A stretch of DNA of 64,000 nucleotides from Arthrobacter_B citreus (GCF_042429235.1 NZ_JBHMBA010000001.1); one strand, 5' to 3'. Positions 28,883-38,787 are shown, counted from the stretch's first letter. A program made the numbers and translations. Notes: generated from the sequence alone by a model not told the origin.

Positions 28883-29653
28883 ATGACCATGTTTCCGGAA
28901 CAGCGGACCGCCGTCGTCACCGGAGCCGGCGGCGAACGCGGCATCGGCCGTCATGTGGCCCGCCGCCTCGCCCGGGAAGGCTGGGCCCTGGCGGTGCTGG
29001 ACGTCAATGCCGACGCAGTGATGTCCTTCGCCGAGGAACTTGGCGCCGCCTCGCAGCAGCCGGTCCTCGGCATAGCGGCCGACGTCACCGACCCCGCGTC
29101 GGTGGAGGGAGCCTTCGCCCGGATCGATGCGCAGCTTCCCCCGGTCCTGGCCCAGGTGAACCTCGCCGGCATCGCGAGTCCACACACGCTGTTTGAACTG
29201 ACCAAAGAGATTTGGACCAGCGTCATCGATGTCAACGCCACCGGCACCCTGCTGATGATGCAGGCGGCCGCCCGCCGGATGATCGACGGCGGGCAGGGCG
29301 GACGCATTGTGAACACCTCGTCCATCACTGCATACGACGGCGGGGGAACGTTCTCAAAAACCGGGTATGCCGCCGCGAAGGCCGCTGTCCTGGGCCTCAC
29401 CCGGGGCGCGGCCCGCGAACTTGGGCCGTACGGCATCACCTGCAATGCCATCGTCCCGGGCCCCATCGACACGGACATCATGGGCGGCCCGCTCAGTGAT
29501 GACCGCAAGGCATCCATGTCCGGAGACATCCCCGTGCAGCGGGTCGGGCATCCGTCCGAAGTTGCCGGCCTGGTGAACTACCTCGTCAGCGGGGAGGCCG
29601 GCTTCATTAATGGCGGCTCCTACTTCATTGACGGCGGCAAGCACATGGTGTGA
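28883..29653 (+). CDS. SDR family oxidoreductase (sugar-acid or polyol dehydrogenase)
   Basis: This 256-aa classical SDR has the nucleotide motif TGAGGERGIGRHVARRLA. The NNAG element is replaced by VNLAGIAS. The catalytic Ser is in NTSSITAYDGGG and Tyr-Lys in GYAAAKAAVLGL. The C terminus has VSGEAGFINGGSYFIDGG. It could oxidise the imported acid, epimerise it together with the other dehydrogenase, or act on a tetritol. CAGGAG precedes ATG 28883. It lies 73 bp after the permease and 44 bp before the TIM-barrel gene. Confidence 0.85.
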   Translation: MTMFPEQRTAVVTGAGGERGIGRHVARRLAREGWALAVLDVNADAVMSFAEELGAASQQPVLGIAADVTDPASVEGAFARIDAQLPPVLAQVNLAGIASPHTLFELTKEIWTSVIDVNATGTLLMMQAAARRMIDGGQGGRIVNTSSITAYDGGGTFSKTGYAAAKAAVLGLTRGAARELGPYGITCNAIVPGPIDTDIMGGPLSDDRKASMSGDIPVQRVGHPSEVAGLVNYLVSGEAGFINGGSYFIDGGKHMV

Positions 29654-29697
29654 TTCCGCCGGCTTACCAGCATCACAGCAAACGCAAGGAGAGACAC

Positions 29698-30648
29698 ATG
29701 ACCTACACATCCCAGACCTGGCCCATCGGGGCTGCCCTGCTCAACTTCACCGGAGTGACCGCGGACGGCCGGGACCGCACCACCGCCGGACCGGAAGCGT
29801 GGAAGCAGACGCTGCGCGAAGTGAGCATGGCCGGCTTCGACCACGTGGATCTGACGGATTCCTGGGTCCGGGCGGCGGACCTCGACGCCGGGGGCCGGCG
29901 GCAGCTGCTGGAAACTGCGCGCTCCTACGGACTGGCGTTCAGCGACCTGGCTGTTACCCGCAAGAGCGTGATCACCCCCGATGAGGAGCAGGCGCAGCGG
30001 AACATCGCCTACACCAAGCGCACCATTGACGCGGCAGCGGATTTGGAGGCTCCCATGGTCTGCCTGGGGCTGCACGATCCCTTCACTCCCGCTCAGAAGG
30101 AAGCGACCTGGTTCTGGCTCGCAGAGGGCGCCGAGGATGAGGACACGCCCCAGAACCGGGAGAAGGCAGCATCACGGTTCCGGGAGCTGGGGGAGTACGC
30201 CGCCCAGCGCGGGGTGAGCCTGTCGCTGGAGATGTACGAGGGGACGTTCCTTGGCACGGCGGACAGCTCAGTGCAGCTGGTAAAAGCGGTGGACCTGCCC
30301 AACGTGGGCCTTTGCCCTGATATCGGCAACATTGTCCGGCTGCACCGTCCTGTCGAGGACTGGCGCGAGATGCTGGTCAAGATGCTTCCGCATACGAATT
30401 ACTGGCAGCTGAAGAACTACTTCAGGGACTTTGATCCCGCCACCGGGTCCTACGCCTCGGCGCCGGCGCCGCTTGCCCTGGGGTTCATCAACTACCGGGA
30501 AGCCCTCGGCATGGCGCTGGAAGCGGGCTTCGACGGCCCCATGTGCGTGGAGCACTACGGCGGCGACGGCCTGACGGTGACTGCCATGAACCGGGACTAC
30601 ATCCGGGACATCCTGCGGGCAAAGCTCCCCGAGGAGCAGGCGGACTGA
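29698..30648 (+). CDS. Xylose isomerase-like TIM-barrel enzyme (candidate 3-oxo-sugar-acid decarboxylase or isomerase)
   Basis: This 316-aa protein belongs to the sugar phosphate isomerase/epimerase (AP endonuclease 2-like) superfamily. Likely divalent-metal ligands are Glu in SLEMYEG, Asp in LCPDIGN and Glu in MCVEHYGGD, with a His in LHDPF. Members catalyse isomerisation, epimerisation, dehydration and, in the D-apionate pathway (OiaC), decarboxylation of a 3-oxo acid to L-erythrulose. The last role would connect the permease and dehydrogenases to the erythrulose kinase arm (inference). AAGGAG precedes ATG 29698. Confidence 0.78.
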   Translation: MTYTSQTWPIGAALLNFTGVTADGRDRTTAGPEAWKQTLREVSMAGFDHVDLTDSWVRAADLDAGGRRQLLETARSYGLAFSDLAVTRKSVITPDEEQAQRNIAYTKRTIDAAADLEAPMVCLGLHDPFTPAQKEATWFWLAEGAEDEDTPQNREKAASRFRELGEYAAQRGVSLSLEMYEGTFLGTADSSVQLVKAVDLPNVGLCPDIGNIVRLHRPVEDWREMLVKMLPHTNYWQLKNYFRDFDPATGSYASAPAPLALGFINYREALGMALEAGFDGPMCVEHYGGDGLTVTAMNRDYIRDILRAKLPEEQAD

Positions 30649-30926
30649 GGCTCCGCGGTTTCCCGGCAGGGAAAGAAAAGCTGACATGACCGCTTAATGC
30701 CACTGTCCCTCTCACCTTGGCTGATGGTGGCAAAAGACCGCATTTCTGCGCGGATCCCGGGGCGGTGAGCCGGCCGTTTGCGGCCACCACCCGGGATTCA
30801 AGCGTGAAAAGGGTCATGACAGGAACAGGGCATCGGAAAGTGTAGACGGGGCCTCGCGGCCCGGGGGAAGCTTTCGGAGTCAATCAACCGCACAGGCTGT
30901 GGAGCAGCCGCAGGTACAGGAGGGGA
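30649..30926. other. Intergenic stretch without a convincing gene
   Basis: Between the TIM-barrel gene and the 11-codon ORF I see no conserved ORF. A possible ATG at 30813 (MTGTGHRKV) has AAAAGG upstream but cannot be judged. GC-rich inverted segments occur near 30846-30866 (GGGGCCTCGCGGCCCGGGGG). The promoter of the downstream bacteriocin-type gene may lie here. Confidence 0.4.
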
Positions 30927-30962
30927 ATGAAGATGGCCAGCAAGGTTTGGGACTGGATCTAG
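30927..30962 (+). CDS. 11-codon mini-ORF (candidate ultra-short RiPP precursor or leader peptide)
   Basis: The ORF encodes MKMASKVWDWI and ends in TAG. It is supported by the strongest ribosome site in the area: AGGAGGGG ends a few bases before ATG 30927. Two Trp codons flank an Asp at the C terminus. It precedes the thiopeptide-type bacteriocin protein by 106 bp on the same strand. It could be a very short peptide substrate of that enzyme, a Trp-sensing leader ORF, or chance. No comparison was possible. Confidence 0.4.
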   Translation: MKMASKVWDWI

Positions 30963-31067
30963 CAAACGCCCTCTCATGGGGGAAAACGCCAAGCAATTGG
31001 ACTACAGCAAACAGCAGGATCCGCCAGCGGCGGTAGCCAAGTAACAACCCCGGAAGGGACGGAAGCC

Positions 31068-32027
31068 ATGAGTCAGCTGACAGCGGTTCGAAACGCCTCA
31101 CGAACCCGCTCAACCGCGAAGTGGTGGACACTATCCTTCTATACCGGGGGCTTCGATGTAGCGGACGGCATCATTGGAGAACTGGTTACGCCGCTGGCGG
31201 CCCATGCGCAGGCCAATGGCGGCCAGCGGTGGTACTACACAAGGTGCATGGAGCCGGCAAATGCGCACGTCCGGCTCCGGATTCTGGCTGAGCCCGAGCT
31301 CCTGGAGAAGCTGCAGCACCTTTTGCGGGCTCTGAGGGAACAGGCCTCCGGCGTCATTGGGCATCTGGAGGTAACGCACGATTTTTCGGAACCGGTGGCG
31401 GACCGCATGAGTCCCGGCGGAACCGAGCAGCAGAATCCGCGGGTGGAAGCCGATTTGGCGAAATACGGCGGGGTCGAAGGACTTGCGCTCGCCGAGGAGG
31501 TTTTTGAGCTGTCGTCCGAACTTGGTGCCTGGGCAGCCGTGCGGTTCCCCAAGGCGCAGAACAGGTGGGCCCTGGGCTCCCTGCTCCTGTTTGATTCGGC
31601 TAGGAGCATGATGAAGGGGCCGCGCTCGGCCAGCTGGCCGGACCGCCGGCGGATCTCCTGGGATTATTACTGGGACAGCCACCTGCGCAGCTGCACTGCT
31701 GCCTTTGGCCCGCGCGCGGCAAGTGTGCGGCAGGCCATGACGGTGCAGATCGCCGCGAAGATCATGCCCACCCAGCGCTTGATGGCGGCAACCGCGGCGG
31801 AATCAGCGGTGGAGAACTGGCGGCGTCGCTGGTTCCGGACCATGGACACGTATTTGTACCGTGCGGACAAGGCGCGGCTCAGCAGGAGCGCCCAGCACCT
31901 GACGGTCTACCAGGCGCACATGCTCCTGAACCGCCTGGGGATTTCGCTTCGGGAAGAGGCGGCGCTTGGCCTGTATGCGCGCAGCTGGAGCATTGAGCGT
32001 GAAGCGGCACTGGCGGACCGGCGCTAG
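31068..32027 (+). CDS. Thiopeptide-type bacteriocin biosynthesis protein (lantibiotic dehydratase C-terminal/PEARL-like)
   Basis: The 319-aa protein matches the SpaB_C/thiopeptide-type domain. It opens with WWTLSFYTGGFDVADGIIGE, where the family has a W(x)Y/F-type start and a helix. A central WYYTRCMEPANAHVRLRI is the typical FIRY..PxxHLRLR-like strand. In split LanB enzymes this domain eliminates glutamate. As stand-alone proteins, PEARLs add amino acids from aminoacyl-tRNA to the C terminus of a peptide. No N-terminal glutamylation domain, cyclase or transporter is nearby, so a PEARL-type role is more likely (inference). A purine-rich GGAAGGGACGGAAG lies before ATG 31068. Confidence 0.75.
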   Translation: MSQLTAVRNASRTRSTAKWWTLSFYTGGFDVADGIIGELVTPLAAHAQANGGQRWYYTRCMEPANAHVRLRILAEPELLEKLQHLLRALREQASGVIGHLEVTHDFSEPVADRMSPGGTEQQNPRVEADLAKYGGVEGLALAEEVFELSSELGAWAAVRFPKAQNRWALGSLLLFDSARSMMKGPRSASWPDRRRISWDYYWDSHLRSCTAAFGPRAASVRQAMTVQIAAKIMPTQRLMAATAAESAVENWRRRWFRTMDTYLYRADKARLSRSAQHLTVYQAHMLLNRLGISLREEAALGLYARSWSIEREAALADRR

Positions 32028-32063
32028 GCTGCGCCAACGGACGGTACGAGGAAGGGAAGCTTT

Positions 32064-32255
32064 GTGGAACATCGCGACGAGCTGGTTGTAGCGGCGGACT
32101 CTGCGGATTTATCGGAAGTGCTGGGGTGCTCCGAAGACGTCGTGGACGTGCTGCGGGGCCAGGGCGTGGTCGAATCCCACGGAGAGGTGTGGAACGTCGG
32201 CCCCGCGCGGGATTACCTGCGGGACGCCGCCTGGGCCGGAGGCTTTTGGGACTAG
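32064..32255 (+). CDS. 63-aa acidic protein downstream of the bacteriocin-type enzyme
   Basis: The product is not recognised. It is acidic, begins MEHRDELVVAADSADLSEVL, is mostly helical and ends WAGGFWD. The GTG 32064 start follows GGAAGGGAAG. It begins 36 bp after the enzyme's stop and is closed off by a strong hairpin, so the two are probably co-transcribed. Its length fits a scaffold or precursor peptide. The pattern DLSEVLGCSEDVVDVLRGQG also resembles a small helix-turn-helix, so a regulator is the main alternative. Confidence 0.55.
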   Translation: MEHRDELVVAADSADLSEVLGCSEDVVDVLRGQGVVESHGEVWNVGPARDYLRDAAWAGGFWD

Positions 32256-32278
32256 GATTCTCCGCCCCATGACCGGAA

Positions 32279-32323
32279 AGACCAATGGAACGCCATCAAT
32301 TGCTGATGGCGTTCTATTGGTCT
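32279..32323. terminator. 20-bp hairpin closing the bacteriocin-type unit
   Basis: AGACCAATGGAACGCCATCA pairs with a complementary arm at 32304-32323 with one G-T-type mismatch, around the loop ATTGC. It begins 23 bp after the 63-aa ORF stop. No marked T tract. Confidence 0.75.
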
Positions 32324-32390
32324 GTGCAGGGATTTCCAGGCCGGGACTTTAGTGCAGCGGCCGGGGCCGCGTGCGGTCTTTGGCTCTGGG

Positions 32391-32951
32391 TTAGGCTGCC
32401 GAGGGAGCCGTTTCTTCTGCGAGGGTCGAGATGATGTCCCGAAGCTGTCCCATAATCTCGTCGTCATCCTTGGGATGAATTTCGGCAAAGCGCGTTACGG
32501 AGCCGCCAATGGACAGGCGGGCATCCTCGACCACGCGCGCGCCCGCTATTCCCAGTGACTTGCGGGCGTCGTCGTGGGCCCATACTCCGCCGAACTGGCC
32601 GAAAGCGGAGCCGATGACGGCTGCGGGAGTGCCGGAAATGGCACTCGTTCCGAAGGGGCGGGAAAGCCAGTCAATGGCGTTCTTCAGGACGGCGGGCATG
32701 GTGCCGTTGTATTCGGGGCACACCAGCAGGATGGCGTCCGATGAAGCCGCCGCCGCGCGCAGGTCAGCTGCTGCCTCCGGCACGGATCCCTCGACGTCAA
32801 TGTCTTCGTTGTAGAACGGAATATGGCCAATGCCGTCAAAGATGGCAATTTCCACGTCGTCGCCGGCTGCCAGTACGGCGGTTTCGGCAAGCTGGCGGTT
32901 GACTGAGCCGGCGCGGAGGCTGCCGACCAGGGTAAGTACTTTAGTGCTCAA
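32391..32951 (-). CDS. NAD(P)H-dependent FMN reductase family protein
   Basis: This 186-aa flavodoxin-like protein has the FMN phosphate loop LVGSLRAGSVNRQLAE at the N terminus and the flavin-contact region CPEYNGTMPAVLKNAIDWLS. Such enzymes reduce FMN, quinones or azo dyes. It is transcribed divergently from a TetR regulator, with a perfect palindrome in the shared 105-bp gap, so it is probably that regulator's target. Confidence 0.88.
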   Translation of the reverse strand: MSTKVLTLVGSLRAGSVNRQLAETAVLAAGDDVEIAIFDGIGHIPFYNEDIDVEGSVPEAAADLRAAAASSDAILLVCPEYNGTMPAVLKNAIDWLSRPFGTSAISGTPAAVIGSAFGQFGGVWAHDDARKSLGIAGARVVEDARLSIGGSVTRFAEIHPKDDDEIMGQLRDIISTLAEETAPSAA

Positions 32952-33010
32952 GAAAACTCCTCTGGGGGACGCACCCGTTGGGGCACGGATGGTTCTTCAC
33001 CAACTCTAAA

Positions 33011-33024
33011 CGGACCGCGGTCCG
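33011..33024. promoter_or_regulatory. Candidate TetR operator
   Basis: CGGACCGCGGTCCG is a perfect 14-bp palindrome between the divergent flavin reductase and TetR genes. It lies 20 bp upstream of the regulator's TAGACT box, a position suited to repressing both promoters. Confidence 0.7.
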
Positions 33025-33043
33025 GTTCTATTCCCGCGCGGGT

Positions 33044-33049
33044 TAGACT
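33044..33049 (+). promoter_or_regulatory. Candidate -10 box for leaderless TetR mRNA
   Basis: TAGACT is followed by 7 nt and then ATG 33057, with no ribosome site, which implies a leaderless transcript. Confidence 0.45.
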
Positions 33050-33056
33050 GGCGCGC

Positions 33057-33662
33057 ATGCAGGCAAGCGGATGGGACGAACAGGGCGACGGCGGAGAGCG
33101 CCTTGACGCTGCCCGGAACCGCCGCCGGCTGCTGGAAACCGCCCTCGAGATCGTGTCCGAACGCGGAGCCGATGCCCTGACCATGGATGATCTTGCGCGC
33201 CGCGCAGGGGTCGGCAAGGGCACCGTTTTCCGCAGGTTCGGCAACCGCTCCGGGCTGATGCAGGCGCTCCTTGACCACGTCCAGCGCGATTTCCAGCACA
33301 GCTACATGTTGGGGCCCGCTCCGCTGGGACCGGGAGCGCCGCCGCTGGAACGCCTTCATGCCTTTGGCCGGGCGCGGATCCGCGGGCTGGCGATCACCGG
33401 CGAACTGCGCCGAGCTGCCAGCGTGGATGGATTTACTCATTACCGCCACCCGACGCGCATGCTGGAGCTCGCGCATCTCACCATGCTGCTGTCATCACTC
33501 CCCGCGGTCCGCGACCCCGAGCTGACCGCCTATCAGCTGGAGTCCTTCCTGGAAGCCGGATTGCTGCTGCATCTGCACCGGACGGCCGGGATGCCACTGA
33601 AGCGCATTGTGGCCGGCTGGCACGGCCTCGTGGCTTCGGTGACCGGTTCCGCCGCGGAATGA
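33057..33662 (+). CDS. TetR/AcrR family transcriptional regulator
   Basis: This 201-aa protein has the TetR DNA-binding domain (DALTMDDLARRAGVGKGTVF then RRFGNRSGLMQALLDHV) and a C-terminal helical ligand domain. Its gene is divergent from the flavin reductase with a perfect 14-bp palindrome between them, the standard arrangement for autorepression plus control of the neighbour. The ligand is unknown; a quinone or electrophile would fit the reductase. Confidence 0.88.
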   Translation: MQASGWDEQGDGGERLDAARNRRRLLETALEIVSERGADALTMDDLARRAGVGKGTVFRRFGNRSGLMQALLDHVQRDFQHSYMLGPAPLGPGAPPLERLHAFGRARIRGLAITGELRRAASVDGFTHYRHPTRMLELAHLTMLLSSLPAVRDPELTAYQLESFLEAGLLLHLHRTAGMPLKRIVAGWHGLVASVTGSAAE

Positions 33663-33703
33663 GGCAATCCGCGGCGACGGAACCCCGGAAGTGTCAGTAG
33701 GCT

Positions 33704-33716
33704 TACTAATTTAGTA
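33704..33716. promoter_or_regulatory. 13-bp palindrome overlapping the katE promoter region
   Basis: TACTAA-T-TTAGTA is perfectly symmetric. Its right end overlaps a TAGGGT -10-like box (33715-33720), 59 bp upstream of the katE start, so a repressor bound there would block transcription. The factor is unknown. Confidence 0.45.
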
Positions 33717-33778
33717 GGGTGGGGAAATGGCCGCTGCAGTCCGGCGGCCAACTGGTCCCGAAAAATGATGGAGGCTAC

Positions 33779-35998
<2,220 letters not shown>

Positions 35999-36078
35999 TC
36001 GCGGCAACCGCGTAACCACAGTCGGGCCGGACGGGGTTAGCCCCGCCGGCCCGTCCGGCTGCCGGCCCGGCAGCTGAG

Positions 36079-36117
36079 AAGGGGAGATCCATGGTGCAGC
36101 GCACCGGATCTCCCCTT
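36079..36117. terminator. Hairpin terminator after katE
   Basis: AAGGGGAGATCC and its exact complement form a 12-bp stem around a 15-nt loop that can itself pair (GGTGC/GCACC). It lies between the converging katE and MarR-like genes and can serve both. Confidence 0.75.
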
Positions 36118-36123
36118 ATCTGT

Positions 36124-36594
36124 TTACCGGCCCGTCCCAGGGTCCCTCGGCCCAGGGTCCCTCGGTCCAGGGGGCGGAGGTGCCAATGCGCGGATCAGGG
36201 TGGAGAGCTCCCGGCGCAGGGCATCGTCATTCGCGCCGGCGACGAGGCGGGCTTCGGCCTGTTCCGCCTGGGCCTGGATCCGGGCGCCGGCGGACGTGAT
36301 GGCCCACATGCCTGCGTTGCAGGCGGCGTAGCCGCAGCACTCCAAGGCCAGGACGCAGTCGTGAACACAGTCGGGGTCCAAGCCCGAAGCGGCGCACAGC
36401 GCGGCTTCGTCTGCGCACCGGGACGCAAGGATGCGCAGGACCGCAGTGCGTTCCTGGGTGAGGCGAAGCTCGGATAGGGAATCTTCGGTGGCCCGCTGAG
36501 TGACGAAAGCGGCGGCGGACAGCAGCCGGGGAAGGTATCCGGCATCACCCGGTGCCTTTTCGGAACTCAAATGCGCCATCCCGGCGGGGTCCAT
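36124..36594 (-). CDS. MarR-like winged-helix protein
   Basis: This 156-aa protein resembles a MarR regulator: LSELRLTQERTAVLRILAS matches helix 2, with CGYAACNAGMWAITSAGARI as the wing. A Pro/Arg/Gly-rich tail contains a short repeat (PRDPGPRDPG). It is weakly conserved and the target is unknown. Its start overlaps the end of the zinc-ribbon gene by 28 bp, so the two are likely co-translated. ATG 36579 is an alternative start. Confidence 0.6.
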   Translation of the reverse strand: MDPAGMAHLSSEKAPGDAGYLPRLLSAAAFVTQRATEDSLSELRLTQERTAVLRILASRCADEAALCAASGLDPDCVHDCVLALECCGYAACNAGMWAITSAGARIQAQAEQAEARLVAGANDDALRRELSTLIRALAPPPPGPRDPGPRDPGTGR

Positions 36595-36752
36595 CCGGCA
36601 GGAACTTGGTGGCCTGCGAAGGTTTCACACGCTGAGCATGTGTAACTGGCCACTCCCGGGCTGCCGTCGGCGGCAGGAGTGAAGGATTCAAAAATGAGGA
36701 AGTCGTCAACGCCGCACTGGTGGCAGGCGGGACGGTGAACTGCGGGCTCCAT
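36567..36752 (-). CDS. Small zinc-ribbon protein
   Basis: This 61-aa protein has two Cys pairs, CHQC near residue 10 and CSAC near residue 40, that would bind one zinc ion. AGAGGA precedes ATG 36752. The longer open frame upstream has no start signal and no conserved features. It overlaps the MarR-like gene, suggesting a two-gene unit. Function unknown. Confidence 0.6.
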   Translation of the reverse strand: MEPAVHRPACHQCGVDDFLIFESFTPAADGSPGVASYTCSACETFAGHQVPAGWTPPGWRI

Positions 36753-36886
36753 GGGTATCCTCTGCTGAAACGATAGGCAGAAAGACAGGGCCGCGTCTTG
36801 ACCGTGAGTTTTTATCGTAATATCGAACGGCACACCAGACAATTCCGGGCGGGACGACCCTTGCCGGACGCCAAGGCGAGGGAAAC

Positions 36887-37630
36887 ATGCAAGACCGCAC
36901 GACAGCCGCTGAATCCGCCCCCTGGGCCGAACTGCAGGACCTGCTGGTTCATCACGAGGACGTGCAGGACTTTTTGCAGGCCCTGGCCAAGCTGACCGCA
37001 TCATCCCTGTCGATCCGGGGGACCACGTATTGCGGCATCACCCTCCAGCGCTCGAGGGACCACCGGTTCACCGTCGCCAGCAGCGACCGGGAAGCGCTGC
37101 AGATGGATGAAATCCAGTACGCGTTCGGTGACGGGCCGTGCCTGGAGGCTATCCGGATCGAGGACGAGGTGCATGTCGCCAACGCCGCTGAAGATCAGCG
37201 CTGGCCGGAATACATGGAGTCCATCAGGGACTACGGCATCCGCTCGATGTTTTCGGTTCCGTTGGAACTGGGCGGACAGGCCAAGGCCGCAATGAATCTG
37301 TATGCCACGGATCCGGATGTCTTCGACGAAGAGTTCCGGCATGTGGCCCGAACCTACGCTGCTGAAGCATCCCACGCCCTCCTGCTGGCCGTACGGATAT
37401 CCCAGCATGTCGCAACCGTTGAGGACCTCCAAGCCGTGCTCGCGTCCCGGACCGACATTGACCTCGCCGTGGGCATCATCATGGGACAGAACCGGTGCAC
37501 GCAGCAGGAAGCATTCGAAACCCTGCGCCGGGCCTCCAACGGCCGGAACGTCAAAATCCGGGATTTGGCCGCCGCTATTGTCGGCCGGCTGAACGGTGAG
37601 CGCGGAAGCACCCATTTCATCGCCGGCTGA
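36887..37630 (+). CDS. GAF and ANTAR domain protein
   Basis: The 247-aa protein has an N-terminal GAF sensor domain (about residues 20-165, including FGDGPCLEAIRIEDEVHVAN) and a C-terminal ANTAR RNA-binding domain (about 180-240: DIDLAVGIIMGQNRCTQQEA and NVKIRDLAAAIV). ANTAR proteins bind paired hexaloop hairpins in mRNA leaders and prevent termination. Targets are not identified in the window. It is single and divergent from the zinc-ribbon gene. Confidence 0.88.
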   Translation: MQDRTTAAESAPWAELQDLLVHHEDVQDFLQALAKLTASSLSIRGTTYCGITLQRSRDHRFTVASSDREALQMDEIQYAFGDGPCLEAIRIEDEVHVANAAEDQRWPEYMESIRDYGIRSMFSVPLELGGQAKAAMNLYATDPDVFDEEFRHVARTYAAEASHALLLAVRISQHVATVEDLQAVLASRTDIDLAVGIIMGQNRCTQQEAFETLRRASNGRNVKIRDLAAAIVGRLNGERGSTHFIAG

Positions 37631-37668
37631 TGCCGGGCGGCGGTAGGACACCGCCGCCCGAAACCTGC

Positions 37669-38787
37669 TTAGGCGGGCACCAGTTCCGTCCAGTCCTCCG
37701 CCAGTTCCAACCCGTGCGCCTGGGACACTGACGCGTGGGCCACTCTTCCGCCGGCGATGTTCAGGCCGCGGGCCAGTGCCTCCGATGAGTTGAAGGCGCC
37801 GCGGACTCCGCGGTCCGCCAAAGCGGTGGCGTACGGAAGGGTGACGTTTGTCAGTGCGTAGGTGGAGGTGTTCGGTACCGCCCCGGGCATGTTGGCCACA
37901 CAGTAAAACAGCGACCCGTGGACCCGGTACGTCGGATCCTGGTGGGTGGTGGGCCTGGTGTCCTCAAAGCATCCGCCCTGGTCCACGGCGATGTCCACCA
38001 GGACGCTGCCGCGCTTCATCCGGGACACCATGTCATTGCTGACCAGCTTGGGTGCGCGGGCGCCGGGGACGAGCACCGATCCGATCACCAGATCAGCGTC
38101 GAGCAGTGCGCGTTCAATCTCGAAGGCATTGGACGCCACCGTCCTGATGCGTCCGGCGTACTGTGCGTCGAGCTGGCGCAGCCGGTCAATGTTGATGTCC
38201 AGGACCGAAACGTCGGCGTGGGATCCCACGGCACCGGCCACGGCGTTGGTGCCGGCCACTCCCGCGCCGAGCACCACGACCTTTGCGGGGCGGACGCCGG
38301 GCACTCCGCCGAGCAGCAGTCCGGGACCGCCCGCGGGAGAGGTCAGGCACTGCGCGCCCACCTGCACGGAGAGCCGGCCGGCCACTTCGGACATGGGCGC
38401 CAGCAACGGGAGCATGCGCCCCTCCTGCACCGTTTCATAGGCGATGGCCGTCATCCCTGAGTCCATCAGTGCCCGGGTAAGCTCCGGCGCCGCTGCCAGG
38501 TGCAGGTACGTGAAGAGCACCAGGTCCGGGCGGAAGTACCGGTATTCGGACGGGATCGGTTCCTTGACCTTCAGGATGAGCGTGGCTTCGTTCCAGACGT
38601 CGTCGGCGGAATCGAGGATGCGGGCACCGGCGGCTTGGTACTCGGCGTCACTGATGCTGGATCCGGTGCCGGCCCCGGATTCAATCAGCACGGTGTGTCC
38701 CCGTGTCGTGAACTCATGGACGCCGGAAGCCGTGATGGCAACGCGGAACTCGTTGTTCTTGATTTCCTTGGGGATACCGATGATCAC
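37669..38787 (-). CDS. ald: Alanine dehydrogenase
   Basis: Ald interconverts L-alanine and pyruvate with NAD. The 372-aa protein begins VIIGIPKEIKNNEFRVA, has the pyruvate-binding Lys in ILKVKEP, the NAD fold VVVLGAGVAGTNAVAGAVG and the C-terminal TTHQDPTYRVHGSLFYCVAN. GTG 38787 gives the exact family length (371-372 aa); upstream in-frame residues are not conserved. The alanine/glycine symporter at 62285 may supply its substrate. Confidence 0.95.
   Translation of the reverse strand: MIIGIPKEIKNNEFRVAITASGVHEFTTRGHTVLIESGAGTGSSISDAEYQAAGARILDSADDVWNEATLILKVKEPIPSEYRYFRPDLVLFTYLHLAAAPELTRALMDSGMTAIAYETVQEGRMLPLLAPMSEVAGRLSVQVGAQCLTSPAGGPGLLLGGVPGVRPAKVVVLGAGVAGTNAVAGAVGSHADVSVLDINIDRLRQLDAQYAGRIRTVASNAFEIERALLDADLVIGSVLVPGARAPKLVSNDMVSRMKRGSVLVDIAVDQGGCFEDTRPTTHQDPTYRVHGSLFYCVANMPGAVPNTSTYALTNVTLPYATALADRGVRGAFNSSEALARGLNIAGGRVAHASVSQAHGLELAEDWTELVPA

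Noticed and set aside
30976..31044. A 22-codon ORF (MGENAKQLDYSKQQDPPAAV and two more residues) before the bacteriocin-type gene
   Set aside because: It has no ribosome site; the 11-codon ORF just upstream is far better supported.
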